A DNA stretch of 64,000 nt from Simplicispira sedimenti (GCF_022760965.1 NZ_JAKVIJ010000008.1:62001-126000); one strand, 5' to 3'. Shown: positions 1 through 9,002, counted from the first letter of the stretch. Numbers and translations are program-made. The notes: a model not told the origin generated them from the letters alone.

Positions 1-20
1 CAGCTATCGAAACAGTAGTA
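1..20 (+). repeat. Dispersed ~64-bp repeat, partial copy at window edge
   Basis: These 20 bases match the end of the repeat seen at 5947-6009 and 54770-54830: the AGCTAT arm, a short A-rich loop, then a TAGTA arm. The rest of the copy would lie left of the window. It is inside the ygiQ reading frame. Confidence 0.55.
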
Positions 21-859
21 CTCTGCGCGCCACAGCTGCCCCCCTGGCTGGCGGCCTGCTCGCTGGTGGTCTGGTAGGGGTTGATGTGGGCCTCCACCGG
101 GCCGGGCTGGTCCACCTCGGTCGAATCCAGCTCGAACCAGCCCTCGGTGCTGGGGTCGCCCGGGCGGCGGATGAAGGCCGTGCCGCGCACGTCGGTGATG
201 CGATCCACCGGCTCGCGGCGCGCCAGGCGGTGGGCAATCTCGATGAGCGCGCGCTCGGCGTTGCCGTACAGCAGCAGGTCGCATTTGGCGTCCACCACCA
301 TGGAGCGGCGCACCTTGTCGCTCCAGTAGTCGTAATGCGCGATGCGGCGCAACGACCCCTCCATGCCGCCCAGCACGATAGGCACGTCCTTGAAGGCCTC
401 GCGGCAGCGCTGGCTATAGACAATGGCCGCGCGATCCGGGCGGCGCCCGGCCTCGGCGCCGGGGGTGTAGGCGTCGTCGCTGCGGATCTTGCGGTCGGCC
501 GTGTAGCGGTTGATCATGGAATCCATGTTCCCCGCCGTCACGCCCCAGAACAGGTTGGGCTTGCCCAGCGCCTTGAAGGCCTCGGCGCTCTGCCAGTCCG
601 GCTGCGAAATGATGCCCACCCGAAACCCCTGCGACTCCAGCACGCGCCCAATCACGGCCATGCCGAAGCTGGGATGGTCCACGTAGGCATCGCCCGTCAC
701 CAGCACCACGTCGCAGCTGTCCCAGCCCAGTTGCTCCATCTCCGCCCGGCTCATGGGCAAGAACGGCGCCACACCAAAGCGCTTGGCCCAGTAGGGCTTG
801 TAGCTGGTGATCGGCTTGGCCGCGCGCGGGAAGAAAGAGACGTCAACGTAGGCGTTCAT
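1..859 (-). CDS. ygiQ: YgiQ-family radical SAM protein, N-terminal part (cut by window edge)
   Basis: The reverse strand reads from an ATG at 859 to the left window edge without a stop, about 286 residues. The N-terminal region carries the hallmark YgiQ segments: a PFLPMSRAEMEQLGWDSCD stretch, VTGDAYVDHPSFGMAVIGR, GVTAGNMDSMINRYTADR and a HYDYWSDKVRRS block. In this family that domain precedes a radical SAM domain, which lies beyond the window, so the CxxxCxxC cluster cannot be checked. The cellular role is not established. The last visible residues (about 281-286) come from a dispersed repeat, so the repeat appears to be translated here. It is divergent from the DUF502 gene. Confidence 0.85.
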   Translation of the reverse strand, partial: MNAYVDVSFFPRAAKPITSYKPYWAKRFGVAPFLPMSRAEMEQLGWDSCDVVLVTGDAYVDHPSFGMAVIGRVLESQGFRVGIISQPDWQSAEAFKALGKPNLFWGVTAGNMDSMINRYTADRKIRSDDAYTPGAEAGRRPDRAAIVYSQRCREAFKDVPIVLGGMEGSLRRIAHYDYWSDKVRRSMVVDAKCDLLLYGNAERALIEIAHRLARREPVDRITDVRGTAFIRRPGDPSTEGWFELDSTEVDQPGPVEAHINPYQTTSEQAASQGGSCGAQSTTVSIA

Positions 860-1010
860 GGGGGTGCGGCCATCTGACGGGCCAGTCGGGGGGTGCAAGA
901 TTTTACGAGGGCAACCCAATCACCTGTAGATCAAGGGGCTACAGGGCGCCTGCCAGAACCGGCAACCGCACTGCTATGCTGGCGCGGTCCCTGCTGCAAC
1001 GCCGCTCCCC

Positions 1011-1607
1011 ATGAAACGTCTTTCCCAGTACTTTTTCCGTGGGCTCATCGCCTTTCTGCCGGTGGCGCTGACTGTCTATGTGCTCATCCTCTTTGTTACC
1101 TGGGCCGAGCGCTCGGCCATGGCGCTGCTGAGGCCGGTGACGGGGGACTTCTACCTTCCGGGGCTGGGCATCGCCCTGGGCGCCCTGCTGATCCTGGGGC
1201 TGGGCGTGCTGATCTCGCTGCCCAGTGCCCCGCGCATGCTTTCATGGGTGGAACTGCCGTTCACCAACCTGCCAGTGGTCAAGAGCATCTATTCGTCGTT
1301 GAAGAACTTCGCCGACTACTTCGCGCCGCATGCGCAGGACACCCAGCAGGTGGTGCTGCTCACCATGCCCGGCTCGGAGCTGAGCACCGTCGGCCTGATC
1401 ACGCGCCAGAGCATGCAAGGCCTGCCCCAAGGCATCAGCGCGCTGGACGACCGCGTCGCGGTGTACCTGCCCATGGGCTACATGATCGGTGGTTACACGG
1501 TGTTTGTTCCACGCAGCTGGACGACGCCGCTGGACATGTCCGTGGAAGAAGCCATGCGCATGGCCTTGATCGCGTTCATGGCATCGGGCAAGGGCAAGGT
1601 GGAGTGA
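1011..1607 (+). CDS. DUF502 family inner-membrane protein
   Basis: The 198-residue protein begins MKRLSQYFFRGLIAFLPVAL and has two hydrophobic segments, at about residues 10-30 and 50-67. A conserved soluble part follows, with a VELPFTNLPVVKSIYSSLKN block and a PMGYMIGGYTVFVP motif. This is the usual layout and length of the DUF502 family, whose function is unknown. The ATG at 1011 lies about 35 bp after a TATGCT box that may be a -10 element. It stands alone: ygiQ diverges upstream and the AraC-type regulator gene converges downstream. The family call is firm; no function is claimed. Confidence 0.85.
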   Translation: MKRLSQYFFRGLIAFLPVALTVYVLILFVTWAERSAMALLRPVTGDFYLPGLGIALGALLILGLGVLISLPSAPRMLSWVELPFTNLPVVKSIYSSLKNFADYFAPHAQDTQQVVLLTMPGSELSTVGLITRQSMQGLPQGISALDDRVAVYLPMGYMIGGYTVFVPRSWTTPLDMSVEEAMRMALIAFMASGKGKVE

Positions 1608-1647
1608 CCAAGGCACACACTGTCGCGTCCATGCCGCCCTGGTAAGG

Positions 1648-2682
1648 TCAGGAACCGCGTCGCCCCCGGTACTGCCCCGGCCCGACCCCCTGCCACTGCT
1701 TGAAGGCATGGTGGAAGGCCGATGGCTCCTGGTAGCCCAGCAGGTAGCCCACCTCGGTGATGGGCATGTCCGAATGGGCCAGGTAGTGGCAGGCCAGTTC
1801 GTGGCGTGTGGCGTCCAGCAGGGTCTGGTAGGCCACGCCCGCGTCCATCAGGCGGCGCTGCAGGGTGCGGGTGGACAGGTGCAGGTCATCGGCCACATCA
1901 GCCAGTTTGACGGCGCCCTGCCCCAGCCGGGCCGAGATGCGCTGGCGCACCTGGGCCACGATGCCGGTGTCGCGCGGGTGGCGCGCCTGCAGCAGTTCGT
2001 CGGCATGGTTTTGCAGCAGCGGCAGCAGGGCCTTGTTGGCCTGGGGAATGGGCAGGTCCAGCAGCACGGCGGGAAAGATGGCGCGGTGCGCCGCACCACC
2101 CCAGCGCAACTGCGCGCTGCTGGCCTGGGCAATCGCCTGTGCCGTAGCCTCGTCGCGCGTGTGGGCAAACTCCAGCACAAAGCCGCCGATGGGCTGGCCC
2201 ACCAGCCATTGCGCGCAGGTCTGGATGCCCGCGAACACCGACTCGGCCAGTGCGGCAGCAGCCGGGTGGTCTGACCAGTGGTTGGCCCAGGCGTACTCCA
2301 CGGTGTCACCCTGGCGCGCGAAGGACGAGCGCCCCAGGTCGTGCACCAGCGACTCGAAGCGCAGCACCTGCGCCAGCGCCTCGCCCAGCGTTGGGCAGGC
2401 CAGCAGCAGGATGCCATTGACGCCGTAGGTGGTGGGCTTGACACTGCTGCCGAGGCGCCAGCCAAAGCCCGGCCCCGCGTGCGCCAGCGCCTGCTGCAGC
2501 AGGGCGAGGTAGGTGGCGACGGGCATGTCGTCCTCGCCCGGCGCGTCGTGGCCCAGGGCTTGCGCCAGGGCGGCGGCGGGAACGCCCTCGGCGCGCGCAG
2601 CGTCCCACAGCGTGCGCGCATAGGGGGCCACGACCCGGGGCGCGGGCGTGTTTGGCGTGATGGAACAATCGGTTGGCGGCAT
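1648..2682 (-). CDS. AraC family transcriptional regulator with arabinose-binding-type N-terminal domain
   Basis: A 344-residue protein with an N-terminal ligand-binding region of the Arabinose_bd type and a C-terminal AraC DNA-binding domain at about residues 245-340. The second HTH is visible as DMPITEVGYLLGYQEPSAFHHAFKQW, followed by the usual GVGPGQYR ending. It diverges from the FAD-oxidase/glpD/FGGY operon across a 59-bp gap, so it probably controls that operon; this is inferred from position. The effector is unknown. The ATG at 2682 leaves room for back-to-back promoters in the short gap. Confidence 0.88.
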   Translation of the reverse strand: MPPTDCSITPNTPAPRVVAPYARTLWDAARAEGVPAAALAQALGHDAPGEDDMPVATYLALLQQALAHAGPGFGWRLGSSVKPTTYGVNGILLLACPTLGEALAQVLRFESLVHDLGRSSFARQGDTVEYAWANHWSDHPAAAALAESVFAGIQTCAQWLVGQPIGGFVLEFAHTRDEATAQAIAQASSAQLRWGGAAHRAIFPAVLLDLPIPQANKALLPLLQNHADELLQARHPRDTGIVAQVRQRISARLGQGAVKLADVADDLHLSTRTLQRRLMDAGVAYQTLLDATRHELACHYLAHSDMPITEVGYLLGYQEPSAFHHAFKQWQGVGPGQYRGRRGS

Positions 2683-2741
2683 TGCGAAATGGCAAACGGG
2701 CGCCCGATTCCTACAGTAGCGCCGATTGTTGGGAGTATGTC

Positions 2742-4358
2742 ATGCGACGCTGGAACGGCTGGGGCGACGACGCCACCGCGATGAACCTGGGCGAAGGCGC
2801 CCGTGCCATGTTGGCCGAACGGCTCGGCCCGGGCCACCCTGGGCAGGACGCGCGGCGCGAAGATCTGCTGGCGCGCATCCCGCCCTCGCGCCTGCCCGAA
2901 CACCCCTTGATCGACCGCAGCCCCGAGGCGCGCCTCCCCGTGGCCTGGGGCGAGAGCTATGCCGACTGGATCCGCAAGCGCCTGGGCCACCTGCCGCCGG
3001 TGCCCGATGGCGTGGCCTTCGTGGAATCAGGCGAACAGGTGCGCACCCTGCTGGACCTGGCGCACGCGCAGCGCTGGGTGGTGATTCCGTTTGCGGGCGG
3101 CACCAGCGTGTCGGGCCACCTGGACTGCCCCGCGGGCGAGCGGCCCGTGCTCTCCCTGCACCTGGGGCGCCTGAACCGCCTGCTGCACCTGGACCGAACC
3201 AGCCAGCTCGCCACCTTTGGTGCAGGCACACCGGGGCCGCTGGTGGAGTCGCAACTGCGCGCCCAGGGCTACACGCTGGGGCATTTTCCGCAGTCGTTCG
3301 AATACTCCACCGTGGGCGGCTGGGTGGTCACGCGCTCCAGCGGCCAGCAGTCCCTGCGCTACGGGCGCATCGAGCAGCTTTTTGCCGGTGGCCGCATGGA
3401 GACGCCGGTGGGCACGCTCGCCCTGCCCACCCTGCCCGCCTCCAGCGCCGGGCCGGACCTGCGCGAGATCGTGCTCGGCTCCGAAGGGCGCTTTGGCGTG
3501 CTGACCGAGGCCACCGTGCGCGTGTCGCCCCTGCCGGGGCACGAAAGCTTTCACGCCCTCTTCCTGCCCGACTGGGACGCCGCCGAGGCCGCCGTGCGCG
3601 CGCTGGTACAAGAGCGCCTGCCGCTGTCCATGCTGCGGCTGTCCAACGGCATCGAAACCGAGACCAACCTGCGCCTGGCAGGCCATGAGCGCCAGATCGC
3701 GCTGCTGGAGCGCTACCTGGGCTGGCGCGGCTGCGGCCAGGGCAAATGCCTGCTGACCCTGGGCGTGACCGCCGCCCCCGCCACCGCGCGCCACGCCCTG
3801 CGCGCCGCGCGCAAGCTGCTGGCGCGGCATGGCGCGGTGTACATCGGCCCGGCCCTGGGCAGCAAATGGGCGGCCAACCGCTTCAAGGGCCCCTACCTGC
3901 GCAACACCCTGTGGGAGCTGGGCTACAGCGTGGACACCATCGAGACCGCCGTGGACTGGCCCCGGGTCAAGCCGCTGATGCTGGCCATGGAACAGGCCGC
4001 GCGCGATGCCTTCGCGCCCTTCGGCACGCCCGTGCACGCCTTCACCCACCTCTCGCACCTGTACCCGCAGGGCAGCAGCATCTATGCGCAATACGTCTGG
4101 CCCACGGCACCGGGCGGCTTTGCGCCCAACTTTGCGCGCTGGCAGGCGCTCAAAAAAGCCGTGGCCGCACAGATTGCCGCGCACGGTGGCACCGTGAGCC
4201 ACCAGCACGGCGTGGGGCGCGACCATGCCGCGCACCTGGCACAGGAGAAAGGCCCGCTGGGCATGGCAACGCTGGCCGGGCTGTGCCGCCAGTTCGACCC
4301 GCACGGCATCATGAACCCCGGCAAGCTCCTGCAGGATGGCGGGCCATGGAGGGACTGA
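2742..4358 (+). CDS. FAD-binding oxidase, alkylglycerone-phosphate-synthase-like
   Basis: A protein of about 538 residues with an FAD_binding_4 domain (PFAGGTSVSGH near residue 115, then the GGWVVTRSSGQQSLRYG block) and a C-terminal FAD-oxidase domain ending in CRQFDPHGIMNPGKLL. The layout resembles bacterial relatives of alkyl-DHAP synthase, which exchange an acyl for an alkyl group on dihydroxyacetone phosphate. The family's triple-histidine segment reads SHQHGVG here, so the middle His is Gln and a different reaction is possible. I chose ATG 2742 (MRRWNGWGDD) over an upstream in-frame ATG because family members start this way. It overlaps glpD by 13 bp, so translation is probably coupled. 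Confidence 0.8.
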   Translation: MRRWNGWGDDATAMNLGEGARAMLAERLGPGHPGQDARREDLLARIPPSRLPEHPLIDRSPEARLPVAWGESYADWIRKRLGHLPPVPDGVAFVESGEQVRTLLDLAHAQRWVVIPFAGGTSVSGHLDCPAGERPVLSLHLGRLNRLLHLDRTSQLATFGAGTPGPLVESQLRAQGYTLGHFPQSFEYSTVGGWVVTRSSGQQSLRYGRIEQLFAGGRMETPVGTLALPTLPASSAGPDLREIVLGSEGRFGVLTEATVRVSPLPGHESFHALFLPDWDAAEAAVRALVQERLPLSMLRLSNGIETETNLRLAGHERQIALLERYLGWRGCGQGKCLLTLGVTAAPATARHALRAARKLLARHGAVYIGPALGSKWAANRFKGPYLRNTLWELGYSVDTIETAVDWPRVKPLMLAMEQAARDAFAPFGTPVHAFTHLSHLYPQGSSIYAQYVWPTAPGGFAPNFARWQALKKAVAAQIAAHGGTVSHQHGVGRDHAAHLAQEKGPLGMATLAGLCRQFDPHGIMNPGKLLQDGGPWRD

Positions 4359-5968
4359 ACGGCGCACTCCCCCCCGGCGCATTCCCGCCGCGCGTCCAGG
4401 CACTGGCACGGCTCCCAGCGCAGGAATGGGACCTGGCCGTCATTGGCGGCGGCATCACCGGCGCCGGCGTGGCGCAGCAGGCCGCGGCCCAGGGCTGGCG
4501 CGTGCTGCTGGTGGAGCAGCGCGACTTTGCCTGGGGCACGTCGAGCCGCTCATCCAAACTGGTGCACGGCGGGCTGCGCTACCTGAAGGAAGGCGACCTC
4601 AAGACCACCCTGCATTCGGTGCGCGAACGCAATCGCCTGCTGCGCGAGGCACCCGGCCTGGTGGAGCCGCAGAGCTTTCTGTTTGCCGACTGCGCGGGCC
4701 GCAAACCCAGTCGCTGGCTCATGCAGACCGGCCTGGTGGTGTACGACTGGATGGCCGGAAACCGCCGCTCGCGGGGCGGCCACTTCCACGCCGACCTGGC
4801 CGCCACGCAGATGCTTGCGCCCGGCCTGGCACCTCCCGGCCTGCGCGGCGCGCTCGTCTTCCAGGACGCCAAGACCGACGACGCCCGCCTGGTGCTGCGC
4901 GTGCTGCAGGAGGCGCGGCGGCAGGGCGCCACCACCCTCAACTACATGGCGGCGAGCGGATTGCGGCTCGAACAAGGTCGCGTGGCGGGCCTGGAGCTGC
5001 AGGATGCCCTGGAGGGGCAGCGCTACACCGTGCGCGCGCGCTGCGTGGTCAACGCCACCGGCGCCTGGGCCGACCGGCTGCGCACCGGCACGGGCGCCCG
5101 GCCCCTGCTGCGCCCGCTGCGCGGCAGCCACCTGGTCGTGCCCTTCTGGCGCCTGCCAGTGGCGCAGAGCATCAGCTTCATGCACCCGCAGGACGGGCGG
5201 CCGGTCTTCCTCTACCCCTGGGAGGGCGCGACGCTCATCGGCACCACCGACCTGGACCACCGCGAGCCGCTCGACGCCGAGGCGAGCATTACCCAGGCCG
5301 AAGTGGACTATCTGCTGGACGCCGTGAACGACCAGTTCCCCGCCACGCACCTGCGCCCGGCGGACGTGGTCGCCTGCTACGCGGGCGTGCGCCCGGTGCT
5401 CGACGACGGCCAGCAGGATGCCTCCAAGGCCACGCGCGACCATGTGGTGCGCGACGAAGCGGGCCTCATCACGCTGACCGGCGGCAAACTGACCACCTTC
5501 CGCCTCATGGCGCAGGACGCGCTGGCCCTGGCCGCGCCGCATGTGGGCCAGCCGTTTGCGCGCAGCGATGCGCCCTTGTTCACCCCCGCCAGCCCGCTGG
5601 ACCCACGCTGGAGCCCCGCCGTGCGCCAGCGCCTGCAGGCGCGCTACGGAAGCCTGGCCGCCAACCTGTGCGCCAGTGCAAACAGCGACGACCTGGAGTG
5701 CATTCCCGGCACGCAGACGCTCTGGATCGAGCTGCCCCTGGCCGCCCGCCACGAGGCCGTGGAGCACCTGGACGACCTGCTGCTGCGCCGCACTCGGCTG
5801 GGCATTCTGCTGCCGCAAGGCGCACTGGAACACCTGCCGCGCATCCGCGCGCTGTGCGCACCGCACCTGGGCTGGAGCGATGCGCACTGGGAGGCGGAAA
5901 TCGCCCGCTACCGCGCACTGGTGCACACCCACTATCAGCCGCCGAATTTAGAAAAAATTGGCCTCTAA
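4346..5968 (+). CDS. glpD: Glycerol-3-phosphate dehydrogenase, FAD-dependent (GlpD-like)
   Basis: The 540-residue protein has a dinucleotide-binding start (DLAVIGGGITGAGVAQQAA, about residues 30-48) and the family signature GTSSRSSKLVHGGLRYLKEG. Later come YPWEGATLIGTTDLDH and the LTGGKLTTFR motif. The family oxidises glycerol 3-phosphate to dihydroxyacetone phosphate and passes electrons to quinone at the inner membrane. ATG 4346 lies inside the end of the preceding flavoprotein gene. The final residues NLEKIGL and the stop codon come from a dispersed repeat at 5947-6009, so the original C-terminus was probably different. Substrate could be a related polyol phosphate, given the neighbours. 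Confidence 0.88.
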   Translation: MEGLNGALPPGAFPPRVQALARLPAQEWDLAVIGGGITGAGVAQQAAAQGWRVLLVEQRDFAWGTSSRSSKLVHGGLRYLKEGDLKTTLHSVRERNRLLREAPGLVEPQSFLFADCAGRKPSRWLMQTGLVVYDWMAGNRRSRGGHFHADLAATQMLAPGLAPPGLRGALVFQDAKTDDARLVLRVLQEARRQGATTLNYMAASGLRLEQGRVAGLELQDALEGQRYTVRARCVVNATGAWADRLRTGTGARPLLRPLRGSHLVVPFWRLPVAQSISFMHPQDGRPVFLYPWEGATLIGTTDLDHREPLDAEASITQAEVDYLLDAVNDQFPATHLRPADVVACYAGVRPVLDDGQQDASKATRDHVVRDEAGLITLTGGKLTTFRLMAQDALALAAPHVGQPFARSDAPLFTPASPLDPRWSPAVRQRLQARYGSLAANLCASANSDDLECIPGTQTLWIELPLAARHEAVEHLDDLLLRRTRLGILLPQGALEHLPRIRALCAPHLGWSDAHWEAEIARYRALVHTHYQPPNLEKIGL

Positions 5969-6009
5969 CGCTTATCCATATTGCGCAAGCAGCTATCAAA
6001 ACAATAGCA
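5947..6009 (+). repeat. Dispersed ~64-bp repeat, copy overlapping glpD 3' end
   Basis: This copy best defines the element. In order it shows an A-rich start, the block AATTGGCCTC, a first inverted-repeat region around GCTTATCCATATTGCGC, then GCAAGCAGCTATCAAAA and ATAGCA, whose GCTAT and ATAGC arms form a second small hairpin. It starts inside glpD, supplies its stop codon and fills most of the gap to the FGGY kinase gene. Confidence 0.85.
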
Positions 6010-6025
6010 CATTCCAGGAGACGCC

Positions 6026-7588
6026 ATGACCCAGCCCTATCTGCTGGCCATAGACAACGGCACCCAGAGCGTGCGCGCCCTGCTGTTCGATCTGCACGGC
6101 AACCTGGTGGACAAGGCACAGGTGCCCATCACCACCTACCAGTCGCCCCAGCCCGGCTGGATGGAGAACGACCCCGAGGCCTTCTGGCAAACGCTGTGCC
6201 AGGCCTGTCAGCGCCTGTGGGCCAGCACGGCGGTGCCCAAGGAGGCGATTGCCGGCGTGGTCGTCACCACGCAGCGCGGCACTACGGTGTCGCTGGGGGC
6301 CGACGGGCAGCCGCTGCGCCCCTCCATGATCTGGCTGGACCAGCGCCGCGCCGAGCTGGCCCCGCGCCTGCCCTGGTGGTGGGAGGCGGCCTTTGCCACC
6401 ATCGGCATGCGCGACACGGTGCGCCACTTCCAGCGCGAGGCCGAGGCCAACTGGATTGCCCAGCACCAACCCGACCTCTGGGCGCGCACCGACAAGTTTT
6501 TGCTGCTCTCGGGCTACCTGCACTGGCGCCTGGCGGGGCGCATGGTCGATTCGGTGGCCTCGCAGGTCGGCTACGTGCCCTTTGATTACAAAAAAGGCCG
6601 CTGGGCGCCGCCGCACGACTGGAAGTGGCACGCCCTGCCCGTGCGCCCGTCCATGCTGCCCGAGCTGGTGCAACCGGGCACGGTGATCGGCACCATCACG
6701 CCCCAGGCTGCGCAGGACACCGGCATCCCCGCCGGCCTGCCCATCGTGGCGGGCGCGGCCGACAAAGCCTGCGAGGTCATCGGCGCGGGCTGCCTCACGC
6801 CCGAGATCGCCTGCCTGTCCTACGGCACGGCCGCAACCATCAACACCACCACGCCGCGCTACCTGGAGGCCACGCCCTTCATCCCGCCCTACCAGGCGGC
6901 GGTGCCGGGGCACTACAACACCGAGGTACAGATCACGCGCGGCTTCTGGATGGTGAGCTGGTTCAAGGAGCAGTTTGGCCAGCACGAGGAGCGGCTGGCG
7001 CGAGAGCGCGGCGTGCCGCCCGAGAGCCTGTTCGACGAGTTGGTGAACGCCGTGCCGCCGGGCGCGCAGGGCCTGATGCTGCAGCCCTTCTGGAACCCCG
7101 GCATCAAGGTGCCCGGCCCCGAGGCCAAGGGCGCCGTCATCGGCTTTGGCGACGTGCACACGCGCGCCCACCTGTACCGCGCCATCCTCGAAGGCCTGGC
7201 CTACGCACTGCGCGAGGCCAAGGAGCGCATCGAAAAGCGCGGCGGCGCGGCCATCGAGCGCGTGCGCGTCTCGGGCGGCGGCTCGCAGAGCGACGCAGCC
7301 ATGCAGATCACCGCCAACATCTTCAACCTGCCCTGCGAGCGCCCGCACCTGTACGAGACCAGCGGCCTGGGCGCGGCCATCATCGCCAGCGTGGGCCTGG
7401 GGCTGCATGCCGACTTTGCCACCGCCGTGCGCGCGATGACGCGCATCGGCCAGGTCTTTTTGCCCGAGCCCGAGCATGCCCGCACCTACGAGCAGCTCTA
7501 CCGCCGCGTCTATTGCCGCATGTATGAAAGGTTACAGCCCCTGTACCGGGACATCCGCGCCATCACCGGCTACCCTTCACACGATTGA
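6026..7588 (+). CDS. FGGY-family carbohydrate kinase
   Basis: The 520-residue protein opens with the sugar-kinase phosphate motif AIDNGTQSVRALLFDLHG. It has a SYGTAATINTT segment and a C-terminal GGGSQSDAAMQITANIF signature with the adenosine-binding GLGAAI stretch. FGGY kinases phosphorylate glycerol, pentuloses and similar polyols with ATP; the exact substrate cannot be read from the sequence. An AGGAG ribosome-binding site precedes the ATG. It is third in the operon after the FAD-oxidase and glpD, so a glycerol-like or alkylglycerol-type substrate whose phosphate feeds GlpD is a reasonable inference. Confidence 0.87.
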   Translation: MTQPYLLAIDNGTQSVRALLFDLHGNLVDKAQVPITTYQSPQPGWMENDPEAFWQTLCQACQRLWASTAVPKEAIAGVVVTTQRGTTVSLGADGQPLRPSMIWLDQRRAELAPRLPWWWEAAFATIGMRDTVRHFQREAEANWIAQHQPDLWARTDKFLLLSGYLHWRLAGRMVDSVASQVGYVPFDYKKGRWAPPHDWKWHALPVRPSMLPELVQPGTVIGTITPQAAQDTGIPAGLPIVAGAADKACEVIGAGCLTPEIACLSYGTAATINTTTPRYLEATPFIPPYQAAVPGHYNTEVQITRGFWMVSWFKEQFGQHEERLARERGVPPESLFDELVNAVPPGAQGLMLQPFWNPGIKVPGPEAKGAVIGFGDVHTRAHLYRAILEGLAYALREAKERIEKRGGAAIERVRVSGGGSQSDAAMQITANIFNLPCERPHLYETSGLGAAIIASVGLGLHADFATAVRAMTRIGQVFLPEPEHARTYEQLYRRVYCRMYERLQPLYRDIRAITGYPSHD

Positions 7589-7614
7589 CCTTTGCCCCAA
7601 AACACCCTGTTGCC

Positions 7615-8967
7615 ATGAAACGCCTGCTTGTCACCGCCCTGCTCACCCTCAGTGCCACCAGCCCCGCCTGGGCCTGGAGCAACCACGCCCTGGCCAGCTA
7701 CCGCGCGTTTGAAGGCATGCCCCAGGTTGAGCAGGCCACACCCGTGGCGGCCGAGCCGCTCGAAGCGTTCCTGGCGGCACAGGCCCAGCCCATCGCACAG
7801 CTATTGACCGAACAGGACACCTGGGCCCAGCAACACATCGCCACCTACCCGCCGTTGCCCGCGGCGCTGCGTTTCGACCCCGCCGTGGCCGCCCAGGGGC
7901 CGCAGGCCCTGCGCAAAGCCTTTCTGACGGCGCTGCGCATCTCGCCCCAAAGCCGGTTTGCGCTCTACGTGCAGCCCGACCCCTGGGCCGCGCCGCCGCA
8001 GGCCGAACGCATGGCGCACGACCTCGTCAGCGCCCTGCCCGCGCGCGACAAGGACGGCGGCGGCCACCACTTCGTGGCGCTGCGCGCAGGCGAGATGGTG
8101 GCGCCCCTGGCCGTGCTGGCATCGGCCAGCGACGAGCCCGATTACGGCATGGACCTGAACCTGTGGGAAGACAGCCCCTCCGACTGGGGCCCAGGCTACG
8201 GCTTCGGCAAGATTCCCTTCGGCAACCCCAACCTGGACTTCTCCACCCAGGCGCCCTTTCACATGGGCTACTACCACGAGGCTCCGGTCATCTACATGGC
8301 GGCGGGCTTTCTCAAGCGCACCTACCCGATGCTGCGCATCCACCAGTACGCAGGGCTGTCGGAACTGGCCTTTCGCACCGGGCACCCCTATTGGGGCTGG
8401 CGCTTTGCCGGGCTGGCGCTGCACTACCTGCAGGACCTGACCCAGCCCTACCATGCCAGCCTGGCGCCGGGATTCTCGTCCGCGCGGCTCATCGGCATCA
8501 ACCTGCTGGCCATGCTGGGCATGCCCGGCGCCAAGAACGACATGGTCATCCTGCTGTCCAACCGCCACTTCGTGCTGGAACGCTATGAGAGCCAGATGAT
8601 CCAGGCCAGCGCCCAGGCCCGCCAGAGCGGCAGCGTGGACCAAGCGCTGCGCGACACCAGCACCGACGCGAGCCATCCCGCCTGGAGCGAAACCTACGCC
8701 CGCGACACCGTCTCCCAGCAGGCCCACGCCCTGGGCCCCACCGTGACCGAGCAAATGCTGGCCAGCGTGCAGCCCGGCTACGTCAACGACCCCAGCTTCG
8801 ACTTTGGCGTACACGCCAAGGCTATCGACCTGGTGGCCGAAGTCGCCAGCCAGGGCGAAGCGCAGCGCCAGGTGCTGGAGTCCACCATCGCCACGCTGAT
8901 GCGAAACTTTGGCGCGCACAGCCGCAACATGGTGCGCGGCATCCTGGCCAGCACTGACACACGCTGA
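7615..8967 (+). CDS. Secreted phospholipase C/P1-nuclease-fold zinc protein (putative)
   Basis: The precursor of 450 residues has a clear signal peptide (MKRLLVTALLTLSATSPAWA). Cleavage after Ala20 leaves Trp21 as the new N-terminus. Zinc-dependent phospholipase C and P1/S1 nucleases need an N-terminal Trp as a zinc ligand plus an H-x3-D-x5-H and an H-x3-E motif. Here H270, D274 and H280 and then H318 and E322 fit both motifs exactly. The protein is much longer than classic phospholipase C. ATG 7615 was chosen because it starts the signal peptide. It follows the kinase gene by 26 bp, so a role in releasing lipid head groups or glycerolipids for the upstream enzymes is possible but unproven. 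Confidence 0.7.
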   Translation: MKRLLVTALLTLSATSPAWAWSNHALASYRAFEGMPQVEQATPVAAEPLEAFLAAQAQPIAQLLTEQDTWAQQHIATYPPLPAALRFDPAVAAQGPQALRKAFLTALRISPQSRFALYVQPDPWAAPPQAERMAHDLVSALPARDKDGGGHHFVALRAGEMVAPLAVLASASDEPDYGMDLNLWEDSPSDWGPGYGFGKIPFGNPNLDFSTQAPFHMGYYHEAPVIYMAAGFLKRTYPMLRIHQYAGLSELAFRTGHPYWGWRFAGLALHYLQDLTQPYHASLAPGFSSARLIGINLLAMLGMPGAKNDMVILLSNRHFVLERYESQMIQASAQARQSGSVDQALRDTSTDASHPAWSETYARDTVSQQAHALGPTVTEQMLASVQPGYVNDPSFDFGVHAKAIDLVAEVASQGEAQRQVLESTIATLMRNFGAHSRNMVRGILASTDTR

Positions 8968-9002
8968 TCGCCATGCCGTAGTGGGGGTAAGCTACTGCCC
9001 CC

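Noticed and set aside
3746..4345. An upstream extension of the glpD frame by 200 codons
   Set aside because: It lies inside the FAD-oxidase gene and is low-complexity; ATG 4346 fits the family N-terminus.
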